From positions 1 to 64,000 of the forward strand of contig JAJKFJ010020682.1 in assembly GCA_027382625.1 (NCBI GenBank): a stretch of DNA of 64,000 bases, given 5' to 3'. The DNA is from Tetmemena sp. SeJ-2015 (taxonomy: Eukaryota; Ciliophora; Spirotrichea; Sporadotrichida; Oxytrichidae). Numbering within the stretch: position 1 is the stretch's first letter; the number at the start of each line of letters is the position of its first letter. This document shows positions 39,397-49,994 of this stretch, in pieces. The notes under the pieces were generated by a model. It did not search any database. It was not told the DNA's origin and worked only from the letters and a program-made list of their open reading frames with translations. The position numbers and the translations under genes are program-made.

Positions 39397-39704
39397 GCGT
39401 AATCAAGCATAGTGAAGAACGCCTGATGAAGGTGTTGCTGGCTCCGGTGATCTCTGAAAAAGCAACTATGGTTGCAGAGAAAAACGAGCAAGTTGTGTTT
39501 CTGGTAATGCCAGATGCAACTAAGCCAGAAATCAAGGCTGCTGTTGAGTTGCTGTTTAAGGTTCAGGTTGAATCTGTGCAAGTAGCTAACCGCTTGGGCA
39601 AACAAAAACGTACTGGTAAATTTAATGGCCGTCGCAATCATACAAAACGCGCTTTTGTATGCTTGAAGCCAGGTCAAGAAATTAACTTTACCGAGGGGGC
39701 ATAA
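39393..39704 (+). CDS. rplW: 50S ribosomal protein L23
   Basis: A 103-residue L23 at the tunnel exit, docking site for trigger factor and [24 protein letters not shown] and the C-terminal [19 protein letters not shown] are complete. The start overlaps the rplD stop (ATGA), and two bases separate it from rplB. Confidence 0.97.
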   Translation: MSVIKHSEERLMKVLLAPVISEKATMVAEKNEQVVFLVMPDATKPEIKAAVELLFKVQVESVQVANRLGKQKRTGKFNGRRNHTKRAFVCLKPGQEINFTEGA

Positions 39705-39706
39705 GC

Positions 39707-40516
39707 ATGGCACTCGTTAAGATGAAGCCAACCTCACCAGGTCGTCGTGGCATGGTTAAAGTGGTAACAGAAGGCTTGCATAAAGGCCGTCCGTTTGCTG
39801 CTCTGTTGGAAAAGAAAAATAAAACTGCTGGCCGTAACAATAACGGTCATATCACTACACGTCATATCGGCGGTGGTCATAAGCAGCACTATCGCGTAGT
39901 TGATTTCAAACGTTCTAAAGATGGTATTCCTGCGAAAGTTGAACGCATTGAATACGATCCTAATCGTACAGCGCACATCGCTTTGTTGTGCTACGCGGAC
40001 GGCGAACGTGCATACATCATTGCATCCAAAGGTATGGCTGCTGGTGATCAGGTTATGAATGGCTCTCAAGCGCCAATCAAATCTGGTAACTGCTTGCCAA
40101 TCCGCAATATCCCAGTTGGTACAACTATGCACTGCGTAGAAATGTTGCCAGGCAAGGGTGCGCAGATTGCGCGTTCCGCCGGTGCTTGGGCTTGTGGCCC
40201 GGAAGGACTACCCCCAAAGGTGCGTTGCGTTCGGGGAAGTCGTGGGATCCAATCAAATCCCGGGCCCCACCATCGGTGAAGTGGAAGGGAAAAACAAACC
40301 TCGCCGAAAAGGAAGGCTGGTGCGAGCTTCGGGTTTCGCCCACCGTTCCCCGGGTGTTGTATGAATCCTATCGATCACCCACACGGTGGTGGTGAAGGTA
40401 AGACAGCAGCAGGACGTCATCCAGTTTCTCCATGGGGTCAGCAAACTAAGGGTAAGAAGACACGTCGCAACAAGCGTACGACTTCCATGATCGTCTCACG
40501 CCGTGGCAAGAAATAA
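39707..40516 (+). pseudogene. rplB: 50S ribosomal protein L2, frame broken
   Basis: L2 is needed for subunit joining and peptidyl transfer. The first 165 or so residues ([16 protein letters not shown] to [13 protein letters not shown]) and the last 50 ([19 protein letters not shown] onward, with the conserved His of HPHGGGEG) are correct. From about 40,188 to 40,362 the sequence is garbled, rich in GGG/CCC runs, with fragments of the expected code in changing frames ([14 protein letters not shown]). The true stop is at 40,516. Most likely a consensus error. Confidence 0.94.
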
Positions 40517-40526
40517 GGGGTAACAC

Positions 40527-40802
40527 ATGACACGTTCAGCTAAAAAAGGGCCGTTTTGTGACGCCCATTTGGTAAAGAAAGTCGAAGCTGCGCAAGCAAC
40601 TAAAGACAAAAAGCCAATCAAAACTTGGTCACGTCGTTCGACAATCATGCCTGATTTCATCGGTTTGACTATCGCTGTGCACAATGGTAAGCAACACGTA
40701 CCAGTGTACGTTTCTGAAAACATGGTAGGTCACAAATTGGGTGAGTTTGCATTGACTCGCACATTTAAAGGCCATTTTCGCGATAAGAAGCGAAGAGATA
40801 AT
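40527..40802 (+). CDS. rpsS: 30S ribosomal protein S19, stop codon lost
   Basis: S19 of the 30S head: [20 protein letters not shown] to [15 protein letters not shown] is intact. Near 40,771-40,800 the ending is damaged: GATAAGAAGCGAAGAGATAAT is one A short of the expected coding for DKKAKR and stop. The frame therefore runs on and joins RplV in one 201-codon reading frame to 41,132. Real S19 is about 92 residues. Confidence 0.95.
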
Positions 40803-41132
40803 ATGGAAACCAAAGCAATATTGAAGGGTGTACGTCTGTCCGAGCAAAAAGGTCGCTTGGTTGCAGACTTGATCCGTGGTAAGAAAGTCGATCAAGCATT
40901 AAACATCTTAGCTTTCAGCCCGAAAAAAGGCGCAACAATCATCAAGAAAGTGTTGGAATCCGCAATTGCGAATGCTGAGCACAATGATGGCGCTGACATC
41001 GATGAATTGAAAGTGACGACGATTTATGTCGAAAAAGGACCAATTTTGAAGCGCTTCACAGCGCGCGCAAAAGGTCGCGGTGATCGTATCTCTAAACAAT
41101 CCTGTCACATTTATGTGACTGTTGGTAACTAA
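40803..41132 (+). CDS. rplV: 50S ribosomal protein L22
   Basis: A 109-residue L22 lining the exit tunnel. [27 protein letters not shown] to [12 protein letters not shown] is complete, with the tunnel hairpin [11 protein letters not shown]. Its own ATG at 40,803 is in frame with the damaged end of rpsS, which makes an apparent S19-L22 fusion. Confidence 0.96.
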   Translation: METKAILKGVRLSEQKGRLVADLIRGKKVDQALNILAFSPKKGATIIKKVLESAIANAEHNDGADIDELKVTTIYVEKGPILKRFTARAKGRGDRISKQSCHIYVTVGN

Positions 41133-41141
41133 GGAGTCACG

Positions 41142-41972
41142 ATGGGACAGAAGATACATCCAACCGGTTTCCGTTTAGCGGTAACACGTAATTGGTCTTC
41201 TCGCTGGTATGCAGGCAATGGAAACTTTGCCTCTATGTTGAGCGAAGATATCAAAGTACGTGACTACTTGAAAAAGAAACTAAAAAATGCATCAGTAGGT
41301 CGTATCACTATTGAGCGTCCAGCTAAAAACGCACGTATTACTATTTACAGCTCCCGTCCAGGCGTTGTGATTGGTAAAAAAGGCGAAGATATCGAATCCT
41401 TGAAAGCGGATTTGGGCAAGATTATGGGCGTGCCTGTGCACGTAAATATCGAAGAAATTCGTAAACCAGAAATCGATGCACAATTGATCGCTGATTCTAT
41501 CTCTCAGCAACTTGAAAAACGTATTATGTTCCGTCGCGCGATGAAGCGCGCGATGCAAAATGCAATGCGTCTCGGTGCTAAGGGTATCAAGATCATGTCT
41601 AGTGGTCGTTTGAACGGTATCGAAATCGCACGTAAAGAATGGTATCGTGAAGGCCGCGTGCCTCTGCATACATTGCGCGCTGATATCGACTACGGTACAA
41701 GTGAAGCGTCTACGACATACGGTATTATTGGCGTTAAGGTATGGGTTTACAAAGGTGATCGCTTAGCAAATGGCGATGCTCCAGTAATCGAATCCGCACC
41801 AGAAGACGACAAAAAACGTCGTGGCCCACGTCGTGAAGATGGCAAGCCAAACAGCCGTCCACGTGCGAAGCGCCCTGAAGGTCAAACTCCAACTGGTGCA
41901 GCACCAGCAGCTAAACGTGTTCGCACAAAAGCAGCTGACGGCGCAGTATCAGCTGAGAAAGCAGGAGAATAA
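41142..41972 (+). CDS. rpsC: 30S ribosomal protein S3
   Basis: A 276-residue S3 at the mRNA entry. The KH-domain [14 protein letters not shown] and the C-terminal domain [27 protein letters not shown] are intact. After about residue 215 a low-complexity basic tail of about 60 residues ([18 protein letters not shown], then [10 protein letters not shown]) extends beyond the E. coli protein; such tails are common in betaproteobacteria. AGGAG precedes the start. Confidence 0.97.
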   Translation: MGQKIHPTGFRLAVTRNWSSRWYAGNGNFASMLSEDIKVRDYLKKKLKNASVGRITIERPAKNARITIYSSRPGVVIGKKGEDIESLKADLGKIMGVPVHVNIEEIRKPEIDAQLIADSISQQLEKRIMFRRAMKRAMQNAMRLGAKGIKIMSSGRLNGIEIARKEWYREGRVPLHTLRADIDYGTSEASTTYGIIGVKVWVYKGDRLANGDAPVIESAPEDDKKRRGPRREDGKPNSRPRAKRPEGQTPTGAAPAAKRVRTKAADGAVSAEKAGE

Positions 41973-41974
41973 TC

Positions 41975-42394
41975 ATGCTGCAACCAGCACGCAGAAAATA
42001 TCGTAAGGAACAAAAAGGCCGCAACAAGGGTATTTCCCATGATCGTGGTACAGCAGTTTCCTTCGGTGAATTTGGTTTGAAATCAATTGCACGTGGTCGC
42101 ATTACTGCGCGTCAAATTGAAGCTGCACGTCGTGCTATGACTCGTCATATCAAACGTGGAGGCCGTATCTGGATTCGTATTTTCCCAGATAAGCCAATTT
42201 CTCAGAAGCCAGCTGAAGTTCGTATGGGTAATGGTAAAGGTAATCCAGAGTACTATGTCGCCGAGATTCAACCAGGCAAGATGTTGTACGAAATGGATGG
42301 CGTTGATGAAGCGCTGGCACGCGAAGCTTTCCGCTTAGCAGCTGCTAAATTACCATTGTTGACAACGTTTGTCGTACGTCAAGTCGGCACTTAA
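41975..42394 (+). CDS. rplP: 50S ribosomal protein L16
   Basis: A 139-residue L16 near the A site and tRNA elbow. [19 protein letters not shown], the middle [16 protein letters not shown] and WIRIFPDK...[15 protein letters not shown] are complete. The start lies two bases past the rpsC stop with GCAGGAGAATA as ribosome site. Confidence 0.97.
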   Translation: MLQPARRKYRKEQKGRNKGISHDRGTAVSFGEFGLKSIARGRITARQIEAARRAMTRHIKRGGRIWIRIFPDKPISQKPAEVRMGNGKGNPEYYVAEIQPGKMLYEMDGVDEALAREAFRLAAAKLPLLTTFVVRQVGT

Positions 42395-42407
42395 TAGGGA
42401 GTTGTAA

Positions 42408-42599
42408 ATGAAAGTATCTGAACTCCAAGGCAAAGACTCCGCAGCTTTGACGAAAGAATTGAATGATTTGTTGAAGGCACAATTCAGCCTGCGTATGCAA
42501 ATCGCTACGCAACAGTTGAATAACACTTCGCAACTCAAAAAAGTTCGTCGTGACATCGCCAGAGTTAAAACAGTCATGAATCAGAAGGATGCCAAATAA
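42408..42599 (+). CDS. rpmC: 50S ribosomal protein L29
   Basis: A 63-residue L29 at the tunnel exit: [18 protein letters not shown] and [18 protein letters not shown]. The stop overlaps the rpsQ start by one base. Confidence 0.97.
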   Translation: MKVSELQGKDSAALTKELNDLLKAQFSLRMQIATQQLNNTSQLKKVRRDIARVKTVMNQKDAK

Positions 42600-42871
42600 T
42601 GAACGATCAAGTTAAAGTTGCACTGAAGCGCACATTGATTGGCAAAGTTGTCTCCGACAAGATGGACAAGACAGTGACAGTATTAGTTGAACGTCACGTT
42701 AAACATCCTTTGTACGGTAAGATCATTGTGCGTACTGCGAAATATCATGCACACGATGAAGCAAACCAAGCAAAAGCCGGTGACACAGTCGAGATTCAAG
42801 AAGGTCGTCCAATCTCCAAAACAAAGGCTTGGACATTGACTCGCGTTGTACAAGTTGCGCCAGTTTTATAA
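42599..42871 (+). CDS. rpsQ: 30S ribosomal protein S17
   Basis: A 90-residue S17, a primary 16S rRNA-binding protein. [21 protein letters not shown] and the [16 protein letters not shown] region are intact. Last gene of the S10 part; a 257-base spacer with a hairpin separates it from rplN, the same place where E. coli divides its S10 and spc operons. Confidence 0.97.
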   Translation: MNDQVKVALKRTLIGKVVSDKMDKTVTVLVERHVKHPLYGKIIVRTAKYHAHDEANQAKAGDTVEIQEGRPISKTKAWTLTRVVQVAPVL

Positions 42872-42910
42872 AAGTTGTTGCAGTAATCGTTTTTTGATGT
42901 AATAATGATG

Positions 42911-42943
42911 GGCTGTCATTTGCAATGTATGCAAATGACAGCC
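42911..42943. terminator. 14-bp perfect hairpin between rpsQ and rplN
   Basis: GGCTGTCATTTGCA / TGCAAATGACAGCC with a five-base ATGTA loop. No T run follows, so it is as likely a stability or boundary element as a terminator. Downstream, TTGACT at 43,001 and TTGCAA-17-TTAAGT (about 43,084-43,112) are weak promoter candidates for the spc genes. Confidence 0.6.
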
Positions 42944-43128
42944 TAAATGTCTCTCAGGTCAGCATTTTGAGAGTGGTTAAAAAATCGTCCACCTAATCGG
43001 TTGACTCGTATGTTGTTATTTGTGCTTCTAAGGGCGTCTGACAATAAATGGGTTGGCTGGCGGGACCAAGACTGACTACAGATTTGCAATGTGCGGATTG
43101 TGTGGATTAAGTTGGGAAAGAGAACAAT

Positions 43129-43497
43129 ATGATTCAAACAGAAAGCCGGCTAGAAGTGGCTGACAATACTGGTGCGCGCGAAGTTTTGTGCATTAAAGTG
43201 TTGGCGCGTTCTAAGCGTCGTTATGCAGGGATCGGTGACGTTATTAAAGTCACGGTGAAATCCGCTGCTCCACGCGGTCGCGTGAAAAAAGGTGAAATTT
43301 ACAATGCAGTTGTAGTTCGTACTGCTAAAGGTGTTCGTCGTCAAGATGGCTCTTTGGTTAAGTTCGACGGTAATGCTGCAGTGTTGTTAAATGCAAAGCT
43401 CGAGCCAATCGGAACACGTATTTTCGGCCCAGTAACACGCGAACTGCGTACTGAGCGCTTCATGAAGATCGTTTCGCTTGCTCCTGAAGTGCTGTAA
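43129..43497 (+). CDS. rplN: 50S ribosomal protein L14
   Basis: A 122-residue L14 at the subunit interface. [22 protein letters not shown] and the C-terminal [23 protein letters not shown] are complete. First gene of the spc part. Confidence 0.97.
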   Translation: MIQTESRLEVADNTGAREVLCIKVLARSKRRYAGIGDVIKVTVKSAAPRGRVKKGEIYNAVVVRTAKGVRRQDGSLVKFDGNAAVLLNAKLEPIGTRIFGPVTRELRTERFMKIVSLAPEVL

Positions 43498-43506
43498 GGA
43501 GTCGTG

Positions 43507-43819
43507 ATGAATAAGATTCGTAAAAACGACGAAGTCATCGTCTTGACGGGTAAAGACAAAGGTAAGCGCGGTCAAGTGCAGCAATGCGTTGATGCAAATT
43601 ACGTTGTTGTTGCAGGTGTTAATGTTGCTAAAAAAGCGACTAAGCCTAACCCAATGACTGGAGCAGTTGGTGGCATCGTTGATAAATTGATGCCGATTCA
43701 TGTTTCCAATGTTGCGTTATTTAACGCTGCATCTGTAAAGCAGACCGGTAGGCTTTAAGGTTGTGGATGGTAAAGAAAGTCCGCGTCTATAAGTCCACGG
43801 CGAAGTTGTGAAGGCATAA
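43507..43819 (+). pseudogene. rplX: 50S ribosomal protein L24, 3' end garbled
   Basis: L24 starts 50S assembly. [24 protein letters not shown] to NVALFNAAS is right; from about 43,732 an indel replaces the GKADRVGFKV-like continuation and stops the frame at 43,758. The remainder in other frames still spells VVDGK and VRVYKS-like pieces to 43,819. The ATG at 43,507 is preferred to the adjacent GTG. Confidence 0.93.
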
Positions 43820-43825
43820 AGGGCA

Positions 43826-44366
43826 ATGGCCCGTCTACAAGCATTATATAAAGATAAAATCGTTGCAGATTTGACTGAGAAGTTCTCTTACAAGTCTCCA
43901 ATGGAAGTTCCTCGCATCTTGAAGATCACCCTAAACATGGGTTTGTCCGAAGCGATTGCTGATAAGAAAGTTATTGAGCATGCTGTTGGTGATCTGACGA
44001 AGATTGCAGGTCAAAAACCTGTCGTAACTAAAGCACGTAAAGCGATCGCTGGTTTCAAAATCCGCGAAGGCTATCCAATCGGTTGTATGGTCACACTGCG
44101 TGGCGCACACATGTACGAATTTTTGGATCGTTTCGTGACTGTAGCTTTGCCACGCGTTCGTGACTTTCGCGGCGTTTCTGGTCGCGCATTTGATGGCCGT
44201 GGTAACTACAACATCGGCGTTTAAGGAACAGATCATTTTCCCTGAGATCGAGTACGACAAGATTGACGCGTTGCGTGGTATGAATATTAGTATTACTACG
44301 ACAGCTAAGACCGACGAAGAAGCAAAAGCGCTTCTCGCCGCATTTAAATTTCCGTTCAGAAACTGA
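43826..44366 (+). pseudogene. rplE: 50S ribosomal protein L5, one-base insertion
   Basis: L5 binds 5S rRNA and contacts P-site t[23 protein letters not shown] to GRGNYNIGV is in the first frame, then an extra T (GTTTAAGG, about 44,220) makes a stop. [15 protein letters not shown] to AAFKFPFRN follows in the next frame to 44,366. Repairing one base would give a normal 179-residue protein. Confidence 0.95.
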
Positions 44367-44373
44367 GGTCGCC

Positions 44374-44679
44374 ATGGCAAAATTGGCACTGATTAATCGT
44401 GAGCAAAAGCGTGCAGATTTGGTGAAGAAATTCGCCGGCAAACGCGCCGAATTGAAGGCCATCATTGATGACCAATCAAAAACTGAAGAAGAGCGTTATT
44501 TAGCTCGTTTGAAGTTGCAGGCATTGCCGCGTAATTCTAATCCGACTCGTCAGCGCAATCGCTGCACTTTGACAGGTCGTCCACGTGGCACATTCCGTAA
44601 GTTTGGTTTGGGCCGTATTAAAGTCCGTGAATTCGCCATGCGTGGTGAAATCCCGGGTATGACTAAAGCTAGCTGGTAA
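44374..44679 (+). CDS. rpsN: 30S ribosomal protein S14
   Basis: A 101-residue long-form (zinc-free) S14: [41 protein letters not shown] and [11 protein letters not shown] are complete. Confidence 0.97.
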   Translation: MAKLALINREQKRADLVKKFAGKRAELKAIIDDQSKTEEERYLARLKLQALPRNSNPTRQRNRCTLTGRPRGTFRKFGLGRIKVREFAMRGEIPGMTKASW

Positions 44680-44693
44680 TAGGAGAATAAGCA

Positions 44694-45089
44694 ATGAGTA
44701 TGAGCGATCCTATCGCCGATATGCTGACCCGCATCCGTAACGCGCAAGTTGTTCAAAAGACTGCCGTCGCGATGCCGTCCTCTAAGGTAAAAGTTGCAAT
44801 TGCAAACGTACTGAAGGACGAAGGCTACATTGAGGATTTCGCAGTAGTAGAAGCTGCTGGTAAATCTGAATTGAAAATCGGTTTGAAATATTATGCAGGA
44901 CGTCCTGTTATCGAACGCTTGGAACGTGTTTCACGTCCAGGTCTGCGTATTTACAAAGGTAAAGACGAGATTCCAAGTGTAATGAACGGTTTGGGCGTGG
45001 CCATCGTGTCCACACCTAAGGGCGTTATGACTGACCGCAAAGCGCGCGCAACCGGTGTCGGTGGCGAAGTTATTTGCTACGTCGCCTAA
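44694..45089 (+). CDS. rpsH: 30S ribosomal protein S8
   Basis: A 131-residue S8, a primary 16S binder and, in E. coli, repressor of the spc operon. [18 protein letters not shown] and [19 protein letters not shown] are complete. A GGAGAATAAGCA ribosome site precedes the start. Confidence 0.97.
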   Translation: MSMSDPIADMLTRIRNAQVVQKTAVAMPSSKVKVAIANVLKDEGYIEDFAVVEAAGKSELKIGLKYYAGRPVIERLERVSRPGLRIYKGKDEIPSVMNGLGVAIVSTPKGVMTDRKARATGVGGEVICYVA

Positions 45090-45099
45090 GGAGTGCAAG

Positions 45100-45637
45100 A
45101 TGTCTCGAGTAGGTAAAATGCCAATCGCGTTGCCAGCAGGTGCAGAAGTTGCAATCTCAGCAGTAGCGATTACAGTAAAGGGTCCAATGGGCGTATTGAC
45201 ACAAAGCTTAAATGGCTTGGTGACAATCGCTAACGAAAGTGGTGTCCTGAATTTCAAACCGGCAAATGACAGCCGTGAAGCTAATGTAGGGACTGGTACG
45301 TTACGTGCCTAGTTAATAACATGGTTAACGGGTGTTACTAAAGTTTGAAGAAGGTTGAAACCTCGTCGGTGTTGGTTATAAAGCGCAAGCGCAAGGCGAC
45401 AAGTTGAATCTCCCCTTTGGGGTTTTTCTATCCTGTAGTACACGACTTTCCCCAGCTGGCGGGGACATGTGGCAACGCCAATCCAAACTGAAACCCTATT
45501 AAAGGTGTGGATAAGCAGAAGGTTGGTTCAGGTCGCAGCAGAAGTTCGTGCATCCCGGGCAGCCAGAGCCTTATAAAGGCAAGGGTGTCCGCTACGCGGA
45601 TGAAGTGGTTGTGATTAAAGAAACCAAGAAGAAGTAA
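45100..45637 (+). pseudogene. rplF: 50S ribosomal protein L6, frame broken
   Basis: L6 lies near the factor-binding site. The first 70 codons ([17 protein letters not shown] to [13 protein letters not shown]) are right. From 45,310 to about 45,600 the sequence is garbled with several indels, though VGVGYKAQAQGDKLNL, a [16 protein letters not shown] stretch and the end VVIKETKKK can be traced in shifting frames. This is the longest corrupted patch in the ribosomal genes. Confidence 0.92.
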
Positions 45638-45650
45638 TAGGGGTTAGACG

Positions 45651-46015
45651 ATGGATAAGAAAAAAATCAGTCGGGCGCCGCGCGACTCAAACCCGTGCAA
45701 GATTCGCAGAGCTCAAGGTCACACGTTTATTCTGTGACCGTACGAACTCTCACATCTACGCTAGCATCATTGATGCGGTTTCCCAAAGTATTGGCATCTG
45801 CTTCTACAGTGGAAGCTGAAGTGCGTGCAGAATTGGCAGCGGCATCTAAGCACGGTGGTAATGCTGCGGCAGCCACTTTGATTGGTAAGCGCGTTGCGGA
45901 AAAAGCATTGAAAGCAGGAGTTACCGAAGTTGCGTTTGATCGCTCCGGTTTTCGTTACCACGGTCGTGTGAAGGCGTTGGCAGAAGCCGCGCGTGAAGCC
46001 GGCTTGAAGTTCTAA
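45651..46015 (+). pseudogene. rplR: 50S ribosomal protein L18, 5' part garbled
   Basis: L18 binds 5S rRNA. The start MDKKK at 45,651 is followed by frame shifts to about 45,785. From [16 protein letters not shown] to REAGLKF the protein is right, and [11 protein letters not shown] can be read in another frame at about 45,748-45,778. The true length would be about 120 residues. Confidence 0.92.
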
Positions 46016-46027
46016 GGAATATTCGTC

Positions 46028-46546
46028 ATGGCAAAAATGCAAGCAAAAACAGCAGCCGACAAGCCGGATGATGGCATGCGCGAAAAAATGATCGCGATCA
46101 ACCGTGTAACCAAAGTGGTTAAGGGTGGTCGTATCATGGGCTTCGCAGCATTGACAGTTGTTGGTGATGGTGACGGTCGTATCGGTATGGGCAAAGGAAA
46201 ATCGAAAGAGGTTCCAGTGGCCGTACAAAAAGCGATGGAAGAAGCGCGTCGCAAAATGATCAAAGTTACATTGAAGAATGGCACATTGCAACATACCGTT
46301 ATCGGTAAGCATGGTGCGTCTTCAGTAATGATCTCTCCAGCTAAAGAAGGTACTGGTGTGATCGCTGGTGGTCCAATGCGCGCTATTTTCGAAGTTTTGG
46401 GTGTTACTAACGTTGTTGCAAAATCTAACGGTTCCACAAATCCATACAATATGGTTCGTGCAACTTTGAACGGTTTGGCAAAAATGAGTACTCCAGCTGA
46501 GATCGCAGCGAAACGCGGCAAGTCCGTTGAAGAAATTTTGGGCTAA
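46028..46546 (+). CDS. rpsE: 30S ribosomal protein S5
   Basis: A 172-residue S5, important for decoding accuracy and mRNA unwinding. [35 protein letters not shown] and the C-terminal [11 protein letters not shown] are intact. Confidence 0.97.
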   Translation: MAKMQAKTAADKPDDGMREKMIAINRVTKVVKGGRIMGFAALTVVGDGDGRIGMGKGKSKEVPVAVQKAMEEARRKMIKVTLKNGTLQHTVIGKHGASSVMISPAKEGTGVIAGGPMRAIFEVLGVTNVVAKSNGSTNPYNMVRATLNGLAKMSTPAEIAAKRGKSVEEILG

Positions 46547-46556
46547 GGTGATCGCA

Positions 46557-46736
46557 ATGACTAAAACAGTAAAAGTACAATTGGTCAAGGGTTTGATCGG
46601 TACGCGCGAGTCACATCGTGCGACAGTGCGTGGCTTAGGTTTACGTCGTGTTAACTCAGTTTCTGAGTTAGAAGACACACCAGCAGTGCGCGGTATGATC
46701 AATAAAGTCTCGTATCTTGTGAAGGTTGTATCGTAA
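46557..46736 (+). CDS. rpmD: 50S ribosomal protein L30
   Basis: A 59-residue L30: [20 protein letters not shown] and [16 protein letters not shown]. The ATG at 46,557 is chosen; a TTG ten codons upstream lies inside rpsE. Confidence 0.96.
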   Translation: MTKTVKVQLVKGLIGTRESHRATVRGLGLRRVNSVSELEDTPAVRGMINKVSYLVKVVS

Positions 46737-46764
46737 GCCTTAGGGTTCGCGATCGGAGCAAATT

Positions 46765-47196
46765 ATGGAATTAAATACAATCCAACCAGCTGATGGTGCA
46801 AAACACGCAAAACGTCGTGTTGGTCGCGGTATCGGTTCTGGTTTAGGTAAAACGTCTGGCCGTGGTCACAAAGGTCAGAAATCTCGTACTGGCGGCTTTC
46901 ATAAAGTTGGTTTCGAAGGTGGTCAAATGCCTTTGCAACGCCGTTTGCCTAAGCGTGGTTTCAAATCTTTGGCAACACCATACAAAGCAGAGGTTCGTTT
47001 GTCTGACTTGGAAAGTTTACCAGTTACAGAAATCGACATCTTGGCTTTGAAGCAAGCTGGTGTAGTTTCTGAATTGGCACGTGTAGTTCGCGTGATTTTG
47101 TCAGGTGAGATCACAAAGAAAGTAACTTTGAATGGCTTAATTGCTACCAAAGGTGCGAAGGCTGCGATCGAAGCTGCTGGCGGCTCTGTCGCTTAA
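46765..47196 (+). CDS. rplO: 50S ribosomal protein L15
   Basis: A 143-residue L15: [20 protein letters not shown], the [18 protein letters not shown] core and the C-terminal [17 protein letters not shown] are intact. It precedes secY by 33 bases. Confidence 0.97.
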   Translation: MELNTIQPADGAKHAKRRVGRGIGSGLGKTSGRGHKGQKSRTGGFHKVGFEGGQMPLQRRLPKRGFKSLATPYKAEVRLSDLESLPVTEIDILALKQAGVVSELARVVRVILSGEITKKVTLNGLIATKGAKAAIEAAGGSVA

Positions 47197-47229
47197 GTCA
47201 ACGTTCATTGCGAACTTCTGGAGCAATAA

Positions 47230-48567
47230 TTGGCAACATCTCCTCAACAAACTAAAAGTGCTGCAAGTGGTTTTCCTTGGGGAAGACTGTGGTTTTTGCT
47301 AGCAGCGCTAGTTGTATATAGGATAGGCGCACATATACCTGTTCCTGGAATTGATCCGAAGGTATTGGAAGATTTATTTAAGCAAAACCAAAATGGTATT
47401 TTGGGGATGTTTAATATGTTTTCTGGTGGTGCTTTGTCTCGCTTCACAATTCTGGCGCTGGGAATTACGCCTTACATTTCTGCATCGATCATTATGCAGT
47501 TGATGTCAGTAGTTTCCCCGCAGCTCGAAGCTTTGAAGAAAGAGGGCGAGTCGGGTCGTCGTAAGATCACTCAGTACACGCGTTACGGCACTTTAGTATT
47601 AGGTATTGTGCAGGCTTTCTTTATTGCTTTTGGCTTAGAGACGCAAGCAGGCTTGGTGTTAGATCCTGGTGTAGCGTTTAGATTTACCACTGTCGTTACT
47701 TTGGTAACTGGCACAATGTTTTTGATGTGGTTGGGTGAACAAATCACCGAGCGAGGACTTGGAAACGGTATATCTATTATCATTTTCGCTGGTATCGTGG
47801 CAGGTTTGCCTGGAGCGTTAGCTGGTTTATTCGAGTTAGTACGCACTGGATCTATGCAAGCATTCTCTGCTCTGGTAATTTGCGTGATGGTTGCTGCAGT
47901 GACTTATTTGGTCGTGTTCGTAGAGCGCGGTCAACGTAAGATTCTGGTGAATTATGCAAAGCGTCAAGTTGGTAATAAAGTGTATGGTGGTCAAAGCAGT
48001 CATTTGCCACTCAAGTTAAACATGGCAGGTGTGATTCCTCCGATTTTTGCTTCCTCAATTATTATGCTGCCTGCCACGATTACTGGCATGTTTGCAAAGG
48101 GAGCAGAAGATCAGAACTCTGGTTTTGTTCGGTTCTTGCAAGATTTAGCAAGTTCCTTGACAACGGGGGAGCCAGTTCATGCATTGCTATACGCTGTAAC
48201 GATTATCTTCTTCTGCTTCTTCTACACTGCGTTAGTATTTAACAGTAAAGAAACAGCGGATAATTTGAAGAAGAGTGGTGCGTTTGTCCCTGGGATTCGT
48301 CCGGGTGATCAAACAGCGCGTTACATAGATAAGATCTTGATGCGTTTAACTTTGATTGGTGCGGTATATATTGCATTAGTTTGCCTGCTACCAGAATTGC
48401 TGATCGCTCATTGGAAAGTACCATTTTATTTTGGCGGCACTTCGCTGTTGATTATTGTGGTGGTTACGATGGACTTTATGGCTCAAGTGCAGAATTATGT
48501 AATGTCACAGCAATACGAATCGCTTCTTCGTAAAGCAAATTTCAAGGGCGGCATGCCTTCACGGTAA
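47230..48567 (+). CDS. secY: Protein translocase subunit SecY
   Basis: A 445-residue SecY, the channel of the Sec translocon, with ten membrane helices. The signature regions [20 protein letters not shown] and the cytosolic loops ([17 protein letters not shown]) are present. It starts with TTG at 47,230 behind a GGAG site; the residues that follow, [20 protein letters not shown], fit a betaproteobacterial SecY start and no better start exists. Gene order rplO-secY-infA-rpmJ is standard. Confidence 0.97.
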   Translation: MATSPQQTKSAASGFPWGRLWFLLAALVVYRIGAHIPVPGIDPKVLEDLFKQNQNGILGMFNMFSGGALSRFTILALGITPYISASIIMQLMSVVSPQLEALKKEGESGRRKITQYTRYGTLVLGIVQAFFIAFGLETQAGLVLDPGVAFRFTTVVTLVTGTMFLMWLGEQITERGLGNGISIIIFAGIVAGLPGALAGLFELVRTGSMQAFSALVICVMVAAVTYLVVFVERGQRKILVNYAKRQVGNKVYGGQSSHLPLKLNMAGVIPPIFASSIIMLPATITGMFAKGAEDQNSGFVRFLQDLASSLTTGEPVHALLYAVTIIFFCFFYTALVFNSKETADNLKKSGAFVPGIRPGDQTARYIDKILMRLTLIGAVYIALVCLLPELLIAHWKVPFYFGGTSLLIIVVVTMDFMAQVQNYVMSQQYESLLRKANFKGGMPSR

Positions 48568-48591
48568 GCACCCAGAGGAACAGCAGATCGA

Positions 48592-48810
48592 ATGGCAAAA
48601 GACGACGTTATACAGATGCAGGGAGAGATTCTAGAGAATCTTCCGAATGCAACATTTCGAGTTAAGTTGGAAAATGGGCATGTTGTGCTTGGCCATATTT
48701 CAGGAAAAATGCGAATGAACTATATTCGCATCCTACCTGGTGATAAGGTGACAGTAGAATTGACGCCTTATGATTTGAGTCGAGCACGTATTGTGTTCAG
48801 GACCAAGTAA
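48592..48810 (+). CDS. infA: Translation initiation factor IF-1
   Basis: A 72-residue OB-fold factor of the 30S A site: [20 protein letters not shown] and [21 protein letters not shown]. Complete. Confidence 0.97.
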   Translation: MAKDDVIQMQGEILENLPNATFRVKLENGHVVLGHISGKMRMNYIRILPGDKVTVELTPYDLSRARIVFRTK

Positions 48811-48842
48811 ATTAAATTGAACTAGAAGGGAAGAGGGCAAAA

Positions 48843-48956
48843 ATGAAAGTTCTCGCATCAGTTAAGCGGATTTGCCGCAACTGCAAGATCATCAAGCGCA
48901 AAGGTGTTGTTCGTGTTATTTGCACAGAACCACGCCATAAACAGCGCCAAGGTTAA
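48843..48956 (+). CDS. rpmJ: 50S ribosomal protein L36
   Basis: A 37-residue L36, too short for most open-frame lists. [20 protein letters not shown] is followed by [16 protein letters not shown]. The zinc ligands (C11, C14, C27, H32) are present, so it is the zinc-binding form. Confidence 0.96.
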   Translation: MKVLASVKRICRNCKIIKRKGVVRVICTEPRHKQRQG

Positions 48957-48983
48957 TTAACGTTATTGAACGAGGAATAACGA

Positions 48984-49322
48984 ATGGCACGTATAGCAGG
49001 GGTTAATATCCCAAATCATCAGCATACCGTAATCGGCTTACAAGCTATCTATGGTATTGGCGGCCCACGCGCAGCAGATATCTGTGCAGCAACGGGTGTT
49101 CCGACCACTAAAAAGGTCAAAGATCTGGACGACAACGAGTTAGAAAAGCTTCGTGACAGTATTGCAAAATACGTCGTTGAAGGTGATCTTCGTCGTGAAA
49201 TCTCGATGAACATCAAGCGTTTGATGGACTTAGGCTGCTACCGCGGTCTGCGTCATCGCAAAGGTTTGCCTGTTCGTGGTCAACGTACACGTACTAACGC
49301 ACGTACACGTAAAGGCACGTAA
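48984..49322 (+). CDS. rpsM: 30S ribosomal protein S13, last residues lost
   Basis: S13 bridges the subunits and touches P-site t[26 protein letters not shown] to [14 protein letters not shown] is right. Then GGCACGTAAGCAGCG appears where GGCCCACGTAAAGCAGCG is expected: three bases missing in two places produce an early TAA at 49,320. The lost tail (PRKAAQSLKK-like) can be read to 49,346. Confidence 0.95.
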   Translation: MARIAGVNIPNHQHTVIGLQAIYGIGGPRAADICAATGVPTTKKVKDLDDNELEKLRDSIAKYVVEGDLRREISMNIKRLMDLGCYRGLRHRKGLPVRGQRTRTNARTRKGT

Positions 49323-49375
49323 GCAGCGCAATCATTGAAGAAATAATCCAGTAAGCTGGATTCAAGGAACCAATT

Positions 49376-49780
49376 ATGGCAAAAGCACAAAATAACGCAG
49401 CGGCAGCTCGCGCTCGTAAAAAAGTTAAGAAAAATGTTGCTGAAGGTATCGCACACGTTCACGCATCTTTCAACAACACCATCATCACGATCACTGATCG
49501 TCAAGGCAATGCGTTGTCTTGGGCAACTGCTGGTGGTCAAGGTTTTAAAGGCTCTCGTAAATCTACACCTTTCGCAGCTCAGGTTGCGGCAGAAGCAGCT
49601 GGTAAAGTTGCCGTAGAATGCGGTATCAAAAATCTTGAAGTACGTATCAAAGGCCCAGGCCCAGGTCGTGAGTCCTCTGTGCGTGCTTTGAATAATTTGG
49701 GTATCAAGATCTCTTTGATTCAAGACGTTACGCCTGTACCACACAACGGTTGCCGTCCTCCAAAGCGTCGTCGTATCTAA
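49376..49780 (+). CDS. rpsK: 30S ribosomal protein S11
   Basis: A 134-residue S11 of the 30S platform. [20 protein letters not shown] and [18 protein letters not shown] are complete. Confidence 0.97.
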   Translation: MAKAQNNAAAARARKKVKKNVAEGIAHVHASFNNTIITITDRQGNALSWATAGGQGFKGSRKSTPFAAQVAAEAAGKVAVECGIKNLEVRIKGPGPGRESSVRALNNLGIKISLIQDVTPVPHNGCRPPKRRRI

Positions 49781-49838
49781 TTCATCGCTTAGCTTAGGCT
49801 AAGCTTTGGATAATTCTAGCAATCATGTTAGAATGCAG

Positions 49839-49865
49839 CCCGCCAATTCAATTGGTGGGTTTTGT
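49839..49865 (+). terminator. Terminator-like hairpin between rpsK and rpsD
   Basis: CCCGCCAA / TTGGTGGG (49,839-49,846 with 49,852-49,859, one G-T wobble), then TTTTG. It lies in a 214-base spacer. AAAGCTTAGCC-like repeats of GCTTAG (49,786-49,804) form another small dyad upstream. Confidence 0.6.
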
Positions 49866-49994
49866 CTTTCGTATTTTTATACGTTTTTCATTCTTATTTA
49901 CATTTTGTTTAATAAGACCACTGTCTGGTAGCAGGTAGATCAGACTAGCGCAGTTTGTTTAACGGCATCTGCGTCATTTTTAAAGGAAATTACT

